From contig JABDQK010000202.1 in NCBI GenBank assembly GCA_013042255.1, positions 1-7,456 of the forward strand: a stretch of DNA of 7,456 bases, written 5' to 3'. The position numbers were made by a program, and so were the translations under genes. The stretch's first letter is position 1. Each line of letters starts with the position of its first letter. Positions 1 to 6,573 of the stretch are shown in pieces. A model generated the notes under the pieces. The model ran no database searches and had not been told where the DNA came from. It saw only the letters and a program-made list of their open reading frames with translations. The DNA is from Flavobacteriaceae bacterium. GTDB taxonomy: Bacteria > Bacteroidota > Bacteroidia > Flavobacteriales > Flavobacteriaceae.

Positions 1-486
1 GAGCCCGATTACCCCTCTATGGTTGAACTCGTAAAACAAGACCGGAATGTGATCGTATCCAAAACCTTTTCCAAGGTCTACGGCCTTGCAGGTATGCGGA
101 TAGGGTATCTGGTTGCCCGACCAGACATAGCCGACAGATTAAAAAAGACCGTTATGGCCAACACCAATGTCCTTGCCATTGAAGCAGCGCGTGAAGCCCT
201 TCGGGATGATGAATTCTATAAATTCAGTTTGAAAATGAATACAGAGGCAAAAGCGCATATCTATTCTACGCTGGACGACCTCGGCCTTAGCTATATCCCC
301 TCCCATACGAACTTTGTTTTTTTTAAAACAGGAATTCCTATACAGGAGTTGATCGAAAAAATGGGCCAACACGATATACAAATTGGCCGGCCATTCCCTC
401 CACTTACAGAATGGGCCCGCATCAGCACCGGAACCATCGATGAAGTTAAGGCGTTTGGAACAGCCCTGCGAAAAGTAATGGTCTGA
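1..486 (+). CDS. PLP-dependent aminotransferase, HisC-like (C-terminal part, 5' end outside window)
   Basis: The reading frame is open from base 1 and ends in TGA, giving 161 residues of the C-terminal part of a fold-type I aminotransferase (class I/II, histidinol-phosphate aminotransferase-like). The PLP-binding region is clear: TFSK with the Schiff-base lysine at window residue 25 (bases 73-75), followed by GLAGMRIGY. Near the C-terminus, WARISTGT carries the arginine expected to bind the substrate carboxylate (residue 140, bases 418-420). The GRPFPP motif just before it is, as I recall, typical of a Bacteroidota HisC-like branch. True HisC transfers an amino group between glutamate and imidazole-acetol phosphate in histidine synthesis, but no other his gene is visible, so substrate is open. 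The ATG at base 19 is only an internal Met; the true start lies upstream of the window. The gene is convergent with the ABC permease, with 11 bp between the stop codons and no terminator hairpin there. Confidence 0.88.
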   Translation, partial: EPDYPSMVELVKQDRNVIVSKTFSKVYGLAGMRIGYLVARPDIADRLKKTVMANTNVLAIEAAREALRDDEFYKFSLKMNTEAKAHIYSTLDDLGLSYIPSHTNFVFFKTGIPIQELIEKMGQHDIQIGRPFPPLTEWARISTGTIDEVKAFGTALRKVMV

Positions 487-497
487 TAAGGTTATAT

Positions 498-3053
498 CTA
501 TCTACTTTCTGATCGCAGCACCTCCAATGGTGGCGTGTTGAGAACACCACGACTATTGAGTAACCCTATGGCTATGACCAGAATGGTAAGAAGGGGTAGA
601 AGGATGTAAAAGGGTTCCCCGGAAGGGATAAAAGGTTCCTCAAAAACGAGCCGGGCCAGAAAAAAACTCCCTACGAGGGATAATAAAATCCCTGTTAAAC
701 TTCCCAATATCCCTAAAAAAGCATATTCGTAAAAAGAGATTTTAAGCAATTGCAGGTTCTGAGCCCCAAGCGTTCTGAGCAAAACACTTTCCTTAATCCG
801 CTGATACTTGCTGGTGCGTACCGCCCCAATCAGAACAATAATTCCTGTTAGGATACTGAGGAATGCCATAAAATTGATGACAAGACCGATCTTTTCAAGG
901 ATACCCTCCAGGAGCGAAAGGATCTGACGCAGGTCGATTATCGATATATTAGGATATAGACTTACAAGGCTTCGCTGTAGTTCTGCGGATTGCAAATCGT
1001 CTGAAGTCCGCGTGGAAACCACATGGAATTTCGGAGCATCTTCTAAAACGCCACTAGGAAAAAGCACAGAAAAATTTAGCTGAATCCGACCCCAGTCGAC
1101 TTCCCGAATACTGGCAATTTCCGTTTCGAGTAGTACCCCCTGCACATTAAAGCTTACCCTGTCTCCCACTTCAACCCTGGCATCATTGGCAAAGTTTTCG
1201 GCTACAGAAATAGGAATCACCTCAGATTCACCTGCGTCTCCTACCCAGGCGCCCGATCTGATGGTTTCTGATGCAATAAGAGAGTCCCTGTATGTCACCC
1301 TGAATTCATGGTTAAGGACCCATCTGCCAATATTAGAAGTAGTGTCATTCCTGATCTCATTGACCGATCTGCCATTAATATCTTCAACCCGCATGGTGAT
1401 GATAGGAATACTGTTAAGGACCGGAACTCCTTTGTTGGTGATAGTATAATTGACTTCCTCAACCTGATCGCTTTGCACATCAAGCAGGATAATATTCGGA
1501 CTGTTTTCATTATCTCCCAGGGCAACCTTGGAGAGGAGTATATCTTTTGAAAAAAACAAGGTGCTAATTAAAAAGGCCCCTACCCCGATTGACAATAACA
1601 AAATGGATGTTTGGTTTTGCGGCCTGAAAAGATTGAGGAGACTCTGGCGTAAACAAAATCCAAGATGATCGGGAAAATATCGTTTTATGGCCCAGATCAA
1701 TAGGCGAGCCATGCCGTAAAGGAGGGCGAACGAAATCAGAAGGCCTACAATAAAAAATATCGCATAGCGCCAATTATCAAGGATATTTAGGGCAAAAATC
1801 ACTAGAAACAGGAATATGATTCCAAGCACCAGGAGTTGTGCCTTCCCTGTCCTGATATCTTCACTTTCCTGAATCCTCAGAACTGATAAAGGTGACACGT
1901 ACCATGTTTTTAACAATGGGAGAAGGGCAAAGGCTACTGACATCAAAACGCCAAGGGTGAGTCCGAGAAAAACAGCAGGATAAGAAAGGGTGATTTCTAC
2001 ATCGACGGGCAGGTAATCCTTCAACAGGAAGGGAGCCGACATCTGTAATGCCACACCGCTTGCTGTTCCGAGAATACCACCTAATGCGCCTAATCCTGCA
2101 ACCTGAATAAGAAAAATCTTGAAGGTTTGCCTTCGGGTGGCGCCCATACATTTCATTACTGCAATAGAACGTAGTTTCCCCCTGATATAGACGTGGATGG
2201 CGCTTGCAATACCAATACAACCCAGGAGAAGAGCAATAAAAGCAACAATGTTGAGAAATTTACCAAAATTATTGTACCGTCTTCCCAGTCTCCTGCTTTC
2301 ATCCAGGTGAGTATCCAGATCGGCCCCTTCAGCATCTAGTCGGGGATCAATGGCCTCATAGAGAACTTCCAGATCCTGATCCTTTTCAGCGATAAAATAA
2401 TATTTATACTCTACCCTGCTTCCCCTCTGTAGCAATCCAGTCTGCTTGATTTTTTCATAGGGAATATAAACTGCCGGAGCAACACTGCTGCTGAGGGCTG
2501 ATCGGCCCGGAACGGCATTCAGGGCTCCTTCTATTGGTAAACTGATAGTTCCAACTTTAATACTATCACCTGGGACCAGGCCATATTGCAGCATGACTGT
2601 GGCGTCAACAAGGGCACCACCATTTTCCTGAAAAGAAGTAGCTGCCGAAAGTGGATCTGTTTCCAGTTCCCCAAAAAATGGAAAACCTCCTTCCACGCCA
2701 AGTATCTGCACCAGTTTATTTGAATTTTTTGAAGGAAAGACCGCCATGGAAGCAAAATTGATCTCACGACTATCAGCACCACCCAACGAATCCATGATTT
2801 GTACAACCGCCTCATTGGGTTCCTGATTACTGTCGATAACATAGTCTGCGCCCATGAGCGCTTTTGACTGACTATTAATACTGTCCGTAAGATTATTCCC
2901 GAAAGATTGAATTGCGACAAGAGCTGCAATCCCTATAACAATAGAAGACATAAAAAGAAATAGCTTACCCGCATTGGAACGCAGATCGCGCCAGGCCATA
3001 AGAAAAAGCCAGGAAACACCTGGATTACCGGATGGTTGTTTTTGAAGGTTCAC
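498..3053 (-). CDS. ABC transporter permease, FtsX/MacB-type, YbbP-like
   Basis: An 851-residue inner-membrane permease with about ten hydrophobic segments (near residues 31-50, 264-288, 316-342, 358-382, 406-424, 429-455, 482-502, 722-745, 772-802, 815-833). The layout is that of a duplicated FtsX permease: TM1, a large periplasmic domain (about 51-260), FtsX unit 1, linker helices, a second periplasmic domain (about 503-720) and FtsX unit 2. Both FtsX units carry the cytoplasmic loop expected to touch the ATPase (SIAVMKCMGATRRQ near 296-309; ESVLLRTLGAQ near 755-765). Both end in the same signature (PLSVLR at 388-393; PPLEVLR at 841-847). Length and topology match E. coli YbbP (about 800 residues) rather than single-unit LolC/LolE or MacB. 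The GTG start shares its G with the TAG stop of the ATPase gene (TAGTG), so translational coupling is likely; no clear Shine-Dalgarno is seen. The substrate is unknown; lipid or lipoprotein handling is inferred from family and neighbours. Confidence 0.93.
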   Translation of the reverse strand: MNLQKQPSGNPGVSWLFLMAWRDLRSNAGKLFLFMSSIVIGIAALVAIQSFGNNLTDSINSQSKALMGADYVIDSNQEPNEAVVQIMDSLGGADSREINFASMAVFPSKNSNKLVQILGVEGGFPFFGELETDPLSAATSFQENGGALVDATVMLQYGLVPGDSIKVGTISLPIEGALNAVPGRSALSSSVAPAVYIPYEKIKQTGLLQRGSRVEYKYYFIAEKDQDLEVLYEAIDPRLDAEGADLDTHLDESRRLGRRYNNFGKFLNIVAFIALLLGCIGIASAIHVYIRGKLRSIAVMKCMGATRRQTFKIFLIQVAGLGALGGILGTASGVALQMSAPFLLKDYLPVDVEITLSYPAVFLGLTLGVLMSVAFALLPLLKTWYVSPLSVLRIQESEDIRTGKAQLLVLGIIFLFLVIFALNILDNWRYAIFFIVGLLISFALLYGMARLLIWAIKRYFPDHLGFCLRQSLLNLFRPQNQTSILLLSIGVGAFLISTLFFSKDILLSKVALGDNENSPNIILLDVQSDQVEEVNYTITNKGVPVLNSIPIITMRVEDINGRSVNEIRNDTTSNIGRWVLNHEFRVTYRDSLIASETIRSGAWVGDAGESEVIPISVAENFANDARVEVGDRVSFNVQGVLLETEIASIREVDWGRIQLNFSVLFPSGVLEDAPKFHVVSTRTSDDLQSAELQRSLVSLYPNISIIDLRQILSLLEGILEKIGLVINFMAFLSILTGIIVLIGAVRTSKYQRIKESVLLRTLGAQNLQLLKISFYEYAFLGILGSLTGILLSLVGSFFLARLVFEEPFIPSGEPFYILLPLLTILVIAIGLLNSRGVLNTPPLEVLRSESR

Positions 3054-3739
3054 TATGCTATTAGCTTTTCGTCTGTACTAATTTTACCGCCTTTGAGTCG
3101 CAGAATTCGCTGTGTCATTCGTGCCAGGTCCATATCGTGGGTTATTATCACCAGGGTTGTCCCTGCTTCTTTGTTGAGCTCAAACAATAATTGAATGATT
3201 TTGCTGCCCGTTTCTTCATCCAACTCCCCTGTAGGTTCATCAGCGAAGAGAATGTCAGGTGTATTGGAAAAGGCTCGGGCCAGAGCCACACGCTGCTGTT
3301 CTCCACCTGACAACTGTGATGGAAAATGATGGATACGTTCTGAAAGTCCCACTTTCTCCAACAGCACTCGTGCTTTTGCTGCTGCATTCTTTTTCCCTTG
3401 CAATTCTAGCGGAACCGCCACGTTTTCCAGTGCTGTGAGTGTTGGAAGAAGTTGAAAATCCTGAAATATAAATCCGACTTTCTGATTCCTTAACCTCGCT
3501 CTTTCGTCTTCGTTCAGGGTGTTAATCTCAACTCCGCATAGTTCAATACTTCCTGAATCGGGTTGATCTAAACCAGCGCACAAGCCCAGTAAGGTAGTTT
3601 TACCACTTCCTGATGGCCCTACAATCGCAAAAGTTTCTCCACTTTCCAAGGAAAATGTAATGTCATCAAGGACAGTAAGTATTCCCGACCCACTTTCATA
3701 AGACTTTTTGAGTTGACTAACGTTTAATATCTTTGGCAT
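3053..3739 (-). CDS. ABC transporter ATP-binding protein, LolD/MacB/YbbA-like
   Basis: A 228-residue ATPase subunit with every catalytic motif intact: Walker [10 protein letters not shown] (41-49), Q-loop Q93 in [10 protein letters not shown], signature LSGGEQQR (143-150), Walker B ILFADEP (163-169, catalytic E168), D-loop ELD (172-174) and H-loop H201. The segment [19 protein letters not shown] and the length are typical of the LolD/MacB/YbbA subfamily, which powers mechanotransmission-type envelope complexes and pairs with FtsX-like permeases. It starts at ATG 3739 and its TAG stop overlaps the GTG of the permease by one base, so the two form an operon. The upstream gene, a TesA-like esterase, is divergent with a 46-bp gap. 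This matches the E. coli tesA/ybbA-ybbP order, so YbbA is the nearest functional analogue. The role is inferred; the ATPase assignment is firm. Confidence 0.96.
   Translation of the reverse strand: MPKILNVSQLKKSYESGSGILTVLDDITFSLESGETFAIVGPSGSGKTTLLGLCAGLDQPDSGSIELCGVEINTLNEDERARLRNQKVGFIFQDFQLLPTLTALENVAVPLELQGKKNAAAKARVLLEKVGLSERIHHFPSQLSGGEQQRVALARAFSNTPDILFADEPTGELDEETGSKIIQLLFELNKEAGTTLVIITHDMDLARMTQRILRLKGGKISTDEKLIA
3708..3735 (+). promoter_or_regulatory. Predicted Bacteroidota promoter (TTG-N17-TAnnTTTG) for the SGNH esterase gene
   Basis: TTG at 3708-3710, then 17 bp, then TATCTTTG at 3728-3735, which is an exact match to the -7 box TAnnTTTG; the spacing lies within the known flavobacterial range (TTG-N17-23). 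A transcript starting near 3742 would have a leader of about 45 nt before ATG 3786. The promoter lies inside the first codons of the divergent ABC ATPase gene, which fits the narrow 46-bp gap. The match is seen; promoter activity is inferred. Confidence 0.5.
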
Positions 3740-3776
3740 TTCCCAGGATTTTTCGATTTTCGGAACTGGGCGGGAA

Positions 3777-3782
3777 ATTATA
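3777..3782 (-). promoter_or_regulatory. Possible -10-like element for the ABC operon
   Basis: On the minus strand these bases read TATAAT, 37 bp upstream of the ATPase start codon. No minus-strand TAnnTTTG lies between the two genes or in the first part of the esterase gene, so this is only the best available candidate. The match is AT-rich and could be chance. Confidence 0.2.
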
Positions 3783-3785
3783 AAA

Positions 3786-4508
3786 ATGATTTCTATTATG
3801 ATTCAATCGGTTATGCGAACGACGTTAAAGTTTTGTTATCTTCTCCCCCTTCTCTTTTTTATTGGCTGTGGGGAAACCGATAAGAAAAATGACAGAGAGG
3901 TTAGAGAAACGGAACAATCTTCAAAAAATTTAACCGAAGAAGGTGTTCGCAGCTCCGGGAAATCAATTGTTTTCTTTGGCAACAGCTTAACAGCCGGGAT
4001 GGGCCTTGAACCCGAACAGGCATTTCCCGCTCTCATCCAACAAAAGTTAGATTCTCTGAATCTGGAGTATTATGTTATCAACGCGGGAATCAGTGGGGAA
4101 ACAACTGCAAGCGGAGAAAGTCGGATAGGATGGTTGATGAGGGACAAAATCGATGTTTTTATACTTGAATTAGGTGCAAATGATGGGCTGAGGGGAATAC
4201 CGTTGTCCGAGACCCGGGAGAACCTGCAGTCTATAATTGATACGGTAAAAGAGAACAATCCAAATGCAAAAATCGTGCTTGCCGGAATGCAGATTCCGCC
4301 AAATATGGGTCCGGAGTACACTTCAGAATTCAGGCAACTATTTCCGGATCTTGCTGAAAAAAACGATGCCTATCTTATTCCGTTTTTGCTGGAAGACGTA
4401 GCCGGTATCCCCGAGCTTAACCAGGCCGACGGGATACATCCTACAATAGAAGGTCAGCGTATTGTCGCTGAAAATGTCTGGGAGGTTTTAAAGCCTATTT
4501 TAAAATAG
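3786..4508 (+). CDS. SGNH/GDSL hydrolase lipoprotein, TesA-like arylesterase/lysophospholipase
   Basis: A 240-residue esterase of the SGNH fold with a lipoprotein signal peptide: a hydrophobic stretch ending in FFIGC, with the lipidated Cys at 28. A charged linker (30-60) precedes the catalytic domain. Block I is FFGNSLTAG with nucleophile S67 (Asn replaces the usual Asp of GDSL). Block II is NAGISGETT with the oxyanion-hole Gly near 104. Block III is GANDG with N132. Block V is DGIHPT with D215 and H218. All four catalytic positions are present, so it should be active on acyl esters, thioesters or lysophospholipids, as E. coli TesA is. Two further in-frame ATGs exist; the one at 3813 gives a compact 19-residue signal peptide (MRTTLKF...), whereas the start used here is preceded by an A-rich stretch (AAATTATAAAA) common before Bacteroidota starts. 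Unlike soluble periplasmic TesA, this copy is predicted to be membrane-anchored. It is divergent from the ABC ATPase gene. Confidence 0.9.
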   Translation: MISIMIQSVMRTTLKFCYLLPLLFFIGCGETDKKNDREVRETEQSSKNLTEEGVRSSGKSIVFFGNSLTAGMGLEPEQAFPALIQQKLDSLNLEYYVINAGISGETTASGESRIGWLMRDKIDVFILELGANDGLRGIPLSETRENLQSIIDTVKENNPNAKIVLAGMQIPPNMGPEYTSEFRQLFPDLAEKNDAYLIPFLLEDVAGIPELNQADGIHPTIEGQRIVAENVWEVLKPILK

Positions 4509-4535
4509 ATAATACCCTTATTAATAATAATTTAT

Positions 4536-4555
4536 GGTAGTTTAATTAAACTATC
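4536..4555. terminator. AT-rich palindrome between convergent genes, possible bidirectional terminator
   Basis: TAGTTTAATTAAACTA (4538-4553) is a perfect 16-bp inverted repeat, extended on each side by a G-T wobble and a G-C pair. In RNA it would form an 8-bp stem with an AATT loop on either strand. It sits in the 54-bp gap between the stop codons of the esterase and the CotH-like gene. Another palindrome, TTATTAATAA, lies at 4518-4527. There is no GC-rich stem followed by a long T run, so efficient intrinsic termination is uncertain. Confidence 0.4.
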
Positions 4556-4562
4556 ACTCAAG

Positions 4563-5624
4563 TTATTTTAATCGAGCTTTTCTTATGATCTGCATCTCAA
4601 ATTGATTGTCGTTTTCGAGGATTTCATAAAAGTCTTCAACGAAGTTACGTGCAATCATAAATTCCTTTTCGTTATCAAATTGAGGTTTGACTTCGTCCAT
4701 GACCTGAAATATTTCCGACTTCTTGTCGAGGTACTGTTTTCTCACTTCCTGGAACACGGCTTCGTCTCGCTTAAAACCTCGATACAGGCGGTCGGTAACG
4801 CTTTCTATGCTCAGCACCTCCCCCTGCACCTGAGATACCACCGCATAGCTGGCATCTACTAATCCTGACATGTCAAAATCGTAGGGCAAAGGAATTGTTT
4901 TAAAATCTGAGGTAAAGATCAGTTTTTGATTGTGCTGGTAAGCCGTAGAATAATCTGTATTGCCTATCATAAACTGGAAGAAATCATTCTGAGCCGAGGC
5001 TATATCGTCCTGTTCCATAGGATGCACAATCCGTTTCATTTTTTTTGCATTTTCTCGTTTGGCAACCTTATCAATGTCCTCTATAAGAAAGCCTTTTACC
5101 TTATGAACTTTGTCCTTTTTACCCTTTAACTCAGTATAGTCAATGGAAACCATCCTGGTTTTAAAATGAAAGGGGGAAATAACCTCATACATTTTATAGG
5201 CCATATACTCCTTAACAATATTGTCGAGTGATTTGGTCGACTGCACACAGGGCATTACCAGTTTCAGTTCTTTGTTCCCTTTAAAGATAGTCTCCTTGGC
5301 TATTGCCTTTTTGATCTTCACCTTCAAGGGAGGAAAGTAACAGTGTGCCCTGCGGTAATTCCCCCTTGCCCGGATCCTGACATCAATGGAATCCCATTGG
5401 TCATTATCCATAAAAAGAAGTTTGGAAAAGAGGTAGGTGCTGTCATTCGTCTCTTTCTTCATCTGTTTATTGGAGAATCGGAGTTTAACAGGAAGCACTT
5501 CCTGTGTACGAAATAACTTTGTGGTCTTCTTTTTCTCTTCCGCAGGTTCAGCAGACTGAGAATAGAAGTTTACGGGTCCCAGCATGCACAATGCAAGGAA
5601 TGGAAGTATTGTTTGGTTTTTCAC
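4563..5624 (-). CDS. Secreted CotH-like protein (putative protein-kinase-related fold), function unknown
   Basis: With a GTG start at 5624 this is a 353-residue protein beginning MKNQTILPFLALCML, a clear Sec signal peptide with probable cleavage near residue 24 (FYSQS-AEP). The frame is open to an ATG at 5762, but that start would bury the signal peptide about 46 residues in and overlap the divergent gene. The mature part resembles the CotH family, an atypical kinase fold known from spore-coat protein CotH: an Arg-Gly motif RARGNYRR (85-92), then CYFPPLKVK (95-103), KLVMPC (121-126), FLIEDID (179-185), GNTDYSTAYQHN (221-232) and PYDFDMSG (247-254). D224, N232, D249 and D251 sit where CotH-type proteins keep catalytic and metal-binding residues. 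Cys95 and Cys126 may form a disulfide in the periplasm. I recall similar uncharacterised proteins as common in Bacteroidota. Kinase activity and substrate are inference. Codon use does not look foreign. Confidence 0.72.
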   Translation of the reverse strand: MKNQTILPFLALCMLGPVNFYSQSAEPAEEKKKTTKLFRTQEVLPVKLRFSNKQMKKETNDSTYLFSKLLFMDNDQWDSIDVRIRARGNYRRAHCYFPPLKVKIKKAIAKETIFKGNKELKLVMPCVQSTKSLDNIVKEYMAYKMYEVISPFHFKTRMVSIDYTELKGKKDKVHKVKGFLIEDIDKVAKRENAKKMKRIVHPMEQDDIASAQNDFFQFMIGNTDYSTAYQHNQKLIFTSDFKTIPLPYDFDMSGLVDASYAVVSQVQGEVLSIESVTDRLYRGFKRDEAVFQEVRKQYLDKKSEIFQVMDEVKPQFDNEKEFMIARNFVEDFYEILENDNQFEMQIIRKARLK

Positions 5625-5643
5625 AACTTTGTGGTTAGCTTTA
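5613..5643 (+). promoter_or_regulatory. Weak promoter candidate for the bestrophin-like gene
   Basis: TTG at 5613-5615, 20 bp, then TAGCTTTA at 5636-5643, which differs from TAnnTTTG only in the last base. Transcription would start near 5650, about 55 nt before the TTG codon at 5707. It overlaps the start of the divergent CotH-like gene. This is a consensus match only. Confidence 0.28.
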
Positions 5644-5706
5644 GCATTATAAATTACTAAATTTCCAACAATTAAACTATACCTGTCATCAATTAATCGT
5701 AGAACT

Positions 5707-6408
5707 TTGATAGCTCTGATAATTTCAGTGCTTACAGTCTTCCTTTGTTTTACCTTTAACATAAGATTTCACCTCGACCTTACCCTGTTGAGTATAGCCA
5801 TCGTTTTTCCCCTGGTCTTTACCATCCGGGGATCCTTCAGACGGCGAGAAAAGGCACTGGAACATCTTAGTCAGTTCCGGGCAGCCCTTAAAACCATGTA
5901 TTACTTTGCCAATTCGTCTAACAACCTTACTGAGGAAGACAAGAAGGAGATCTCCGATATACTGGTTGAGATCAGTGATATGTCTATGGAGCACTTAAAG
6001 AATAATAAAGAATCTACTGAGACACTGGACATGATTACTGACAAGGTACAGGCTTTTGTCATCAGTAAATCTGAAATTATGGGCGGGCGCCTTAAGGATA
6101 GGATCTTCCGATTTATGAATGACCTCCATGAATCCCTGGAAAACCTGCATGCCATCAATACGCACCGAACACCTATTAGCCTGAAAGCGTATTGCCTGGT
6201 CTTTATTTATATCTTTCCTCTGATTTATGCGCCAACAATAATCAGGGATCTGGCAACAGAAAATACACCTTCAGTCACCTACTTTGTAGTGGTTCTAACT
6301 GAATTTATACTTATTTCCCTGTATAATATTCAGGATCAACTAGAGTATCCTTTTGACGATTATGGTCTTGATGACATCAAATTAGACGGATTTAAAATGA
6401 ACCGTTAA
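5707..6408 (+). CDS. Short bestrophin-like membrane protein
   Basis: A 233-residue protein with two hydrophobic pairs: about 1-18 and 23-40, then 160-179 and 189-207, separated by a charged helical middle (41-158). The order of features follows the bestrophin channel family. TM2 reads into an Arg-rich turn (VFTIRGSFRRREKAL, compare VFRTNxAYxRWWE in bestrophins). A TPISLKAY segment precedes TM3, and LYNIQDQLEYPFDDYGLDDIKLD follows TM4 as the family's E-x-PF-acidic tail does. Bacterial bestrophins are longer (roughly 290-300 residues), and the family's Trp residues after the Arg are missing here, so it is a divergent relative whose anion-channel function is unproven. No ATG lies near the N-terminus. 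TTG 5707 is the conventional choice, but the frame is open from 5653 and the upstream residues SSINRRT would give TM1 a normal basic flank, so a CTG start at 5683 is also possible. Divergent from the CotH-like gene. Confidence 0.68.
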   Translation: MIALIISVLTVFLCFTFNIRFHLDLTLLSIAIVFPLVFTIRGSFRRREKALEHLSQFRAALKTMYYFANSSNNLTEEDKKEISDILVEISDMSMEHLKNNKESTETLDMITDKVQAFVISKSEIMGGRLKDRIFRFMNDLHESLENLHAINTHRTPISLKAYCLVFIYIFPLIYAPTIIRDLATENTPSVTYFVVVLTEFILISLYNIQDQLEYPFDDYGLDDIKLDGFKMNR

Positions 6409-6460
6409 TCCTTTCCTGATCCTTTTTTTATCTCTAATTATTGTTTTGTGTGAATGAGCC

Positions 6461-6478
6461 CGATGATGCTGTTCATCG
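6461..6478. repeat. Inverted repeat CGATGA-N6-TCATCG
   Basis: A perfect 6-bp inverted repeat with a 6-base loop (TGCTGT). It is not followed by a T run, so it is more likely a small RNA structure, a protein-binding site or chance than a terminator. Confidence 0.4.
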
Positions 6479-6510
6479 ATATAAAGGCCTTACAACGAGA
6501 TTATTGCCCT

Positions 6511-6541
6511 GTTTAAAGGATAGAATTTATCGTTTAAAGGA
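6511..6541 (+). repeat. Direct repeat GTTTAAAGGA, two copies with 21-bp period
   Basis: Identical 10-mers at 6511-6520 and 6532-6541. The 21-bp spacing is two helical turns, which would put both copies on the same DNA face, as in tandem activator or repressor sites. Each copy contains the palindrome TTTAAA. They lie 33 bp upstream of a possible small membrane-protein gene. The repeat is seen; a regulatory role is inference. Confidence 0.4.
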
Positions 6542-6573
6542 AAAATCCTTTCTTGGGAGGAATACCAGATCAC

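Larger units (their letters stand above)
6409..6573. other. Intergenic stretch after the bestrophin-like gene
   Basis: No convincing gene. A run of seven T (6423-6429) follows the stop codon but no stem precedes it, so it is not a clear intrinsic terminator. The stretch holds a 6-bp hairpin and a spaced direct repeat, listed separately, and a short inverted repeat AAAGGA-AAAA-TCCTTT at 6536-6551. No good TAnnTTTG box was found on the plus strand. Confidence 0.5.

Noticed and set aside
487..497. Terminator between the aminotransferase and permease genes
   Set aside because: The gap is only 11 bp and shows no inverted repeat.
1861..2220. 119-residue minus-strand frame inside the permease gene
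   Set aside because: It lies wholly within the permease gene in another frame; its composition (many Arg, Cys and Ser) is that of a shadow frame.
2531..2929. 132-residue minus-strand frame inside the permease gene
   Set aside because: It is a shadow of the permease coding sequence, with no motif of its own.
5625..5762. N-terminal extension of the CotH-like gene to ATG 5762 (399 residues)
   Set aside because: It would place 46 residues before a well-formed signal peptide and run antisense across the start of the bestrophin-like gene. GTG 5624 directly precedes KNQTILPFLAL and is the better start.
6411..6430. Intrinsic terminator after the bestrophin-like gene
   Set aside because: There is a T run at 6423-6429, but no stable stem precedes it; only a 5-bp pairing (GGATT/AATCC) with a long loop could be found.
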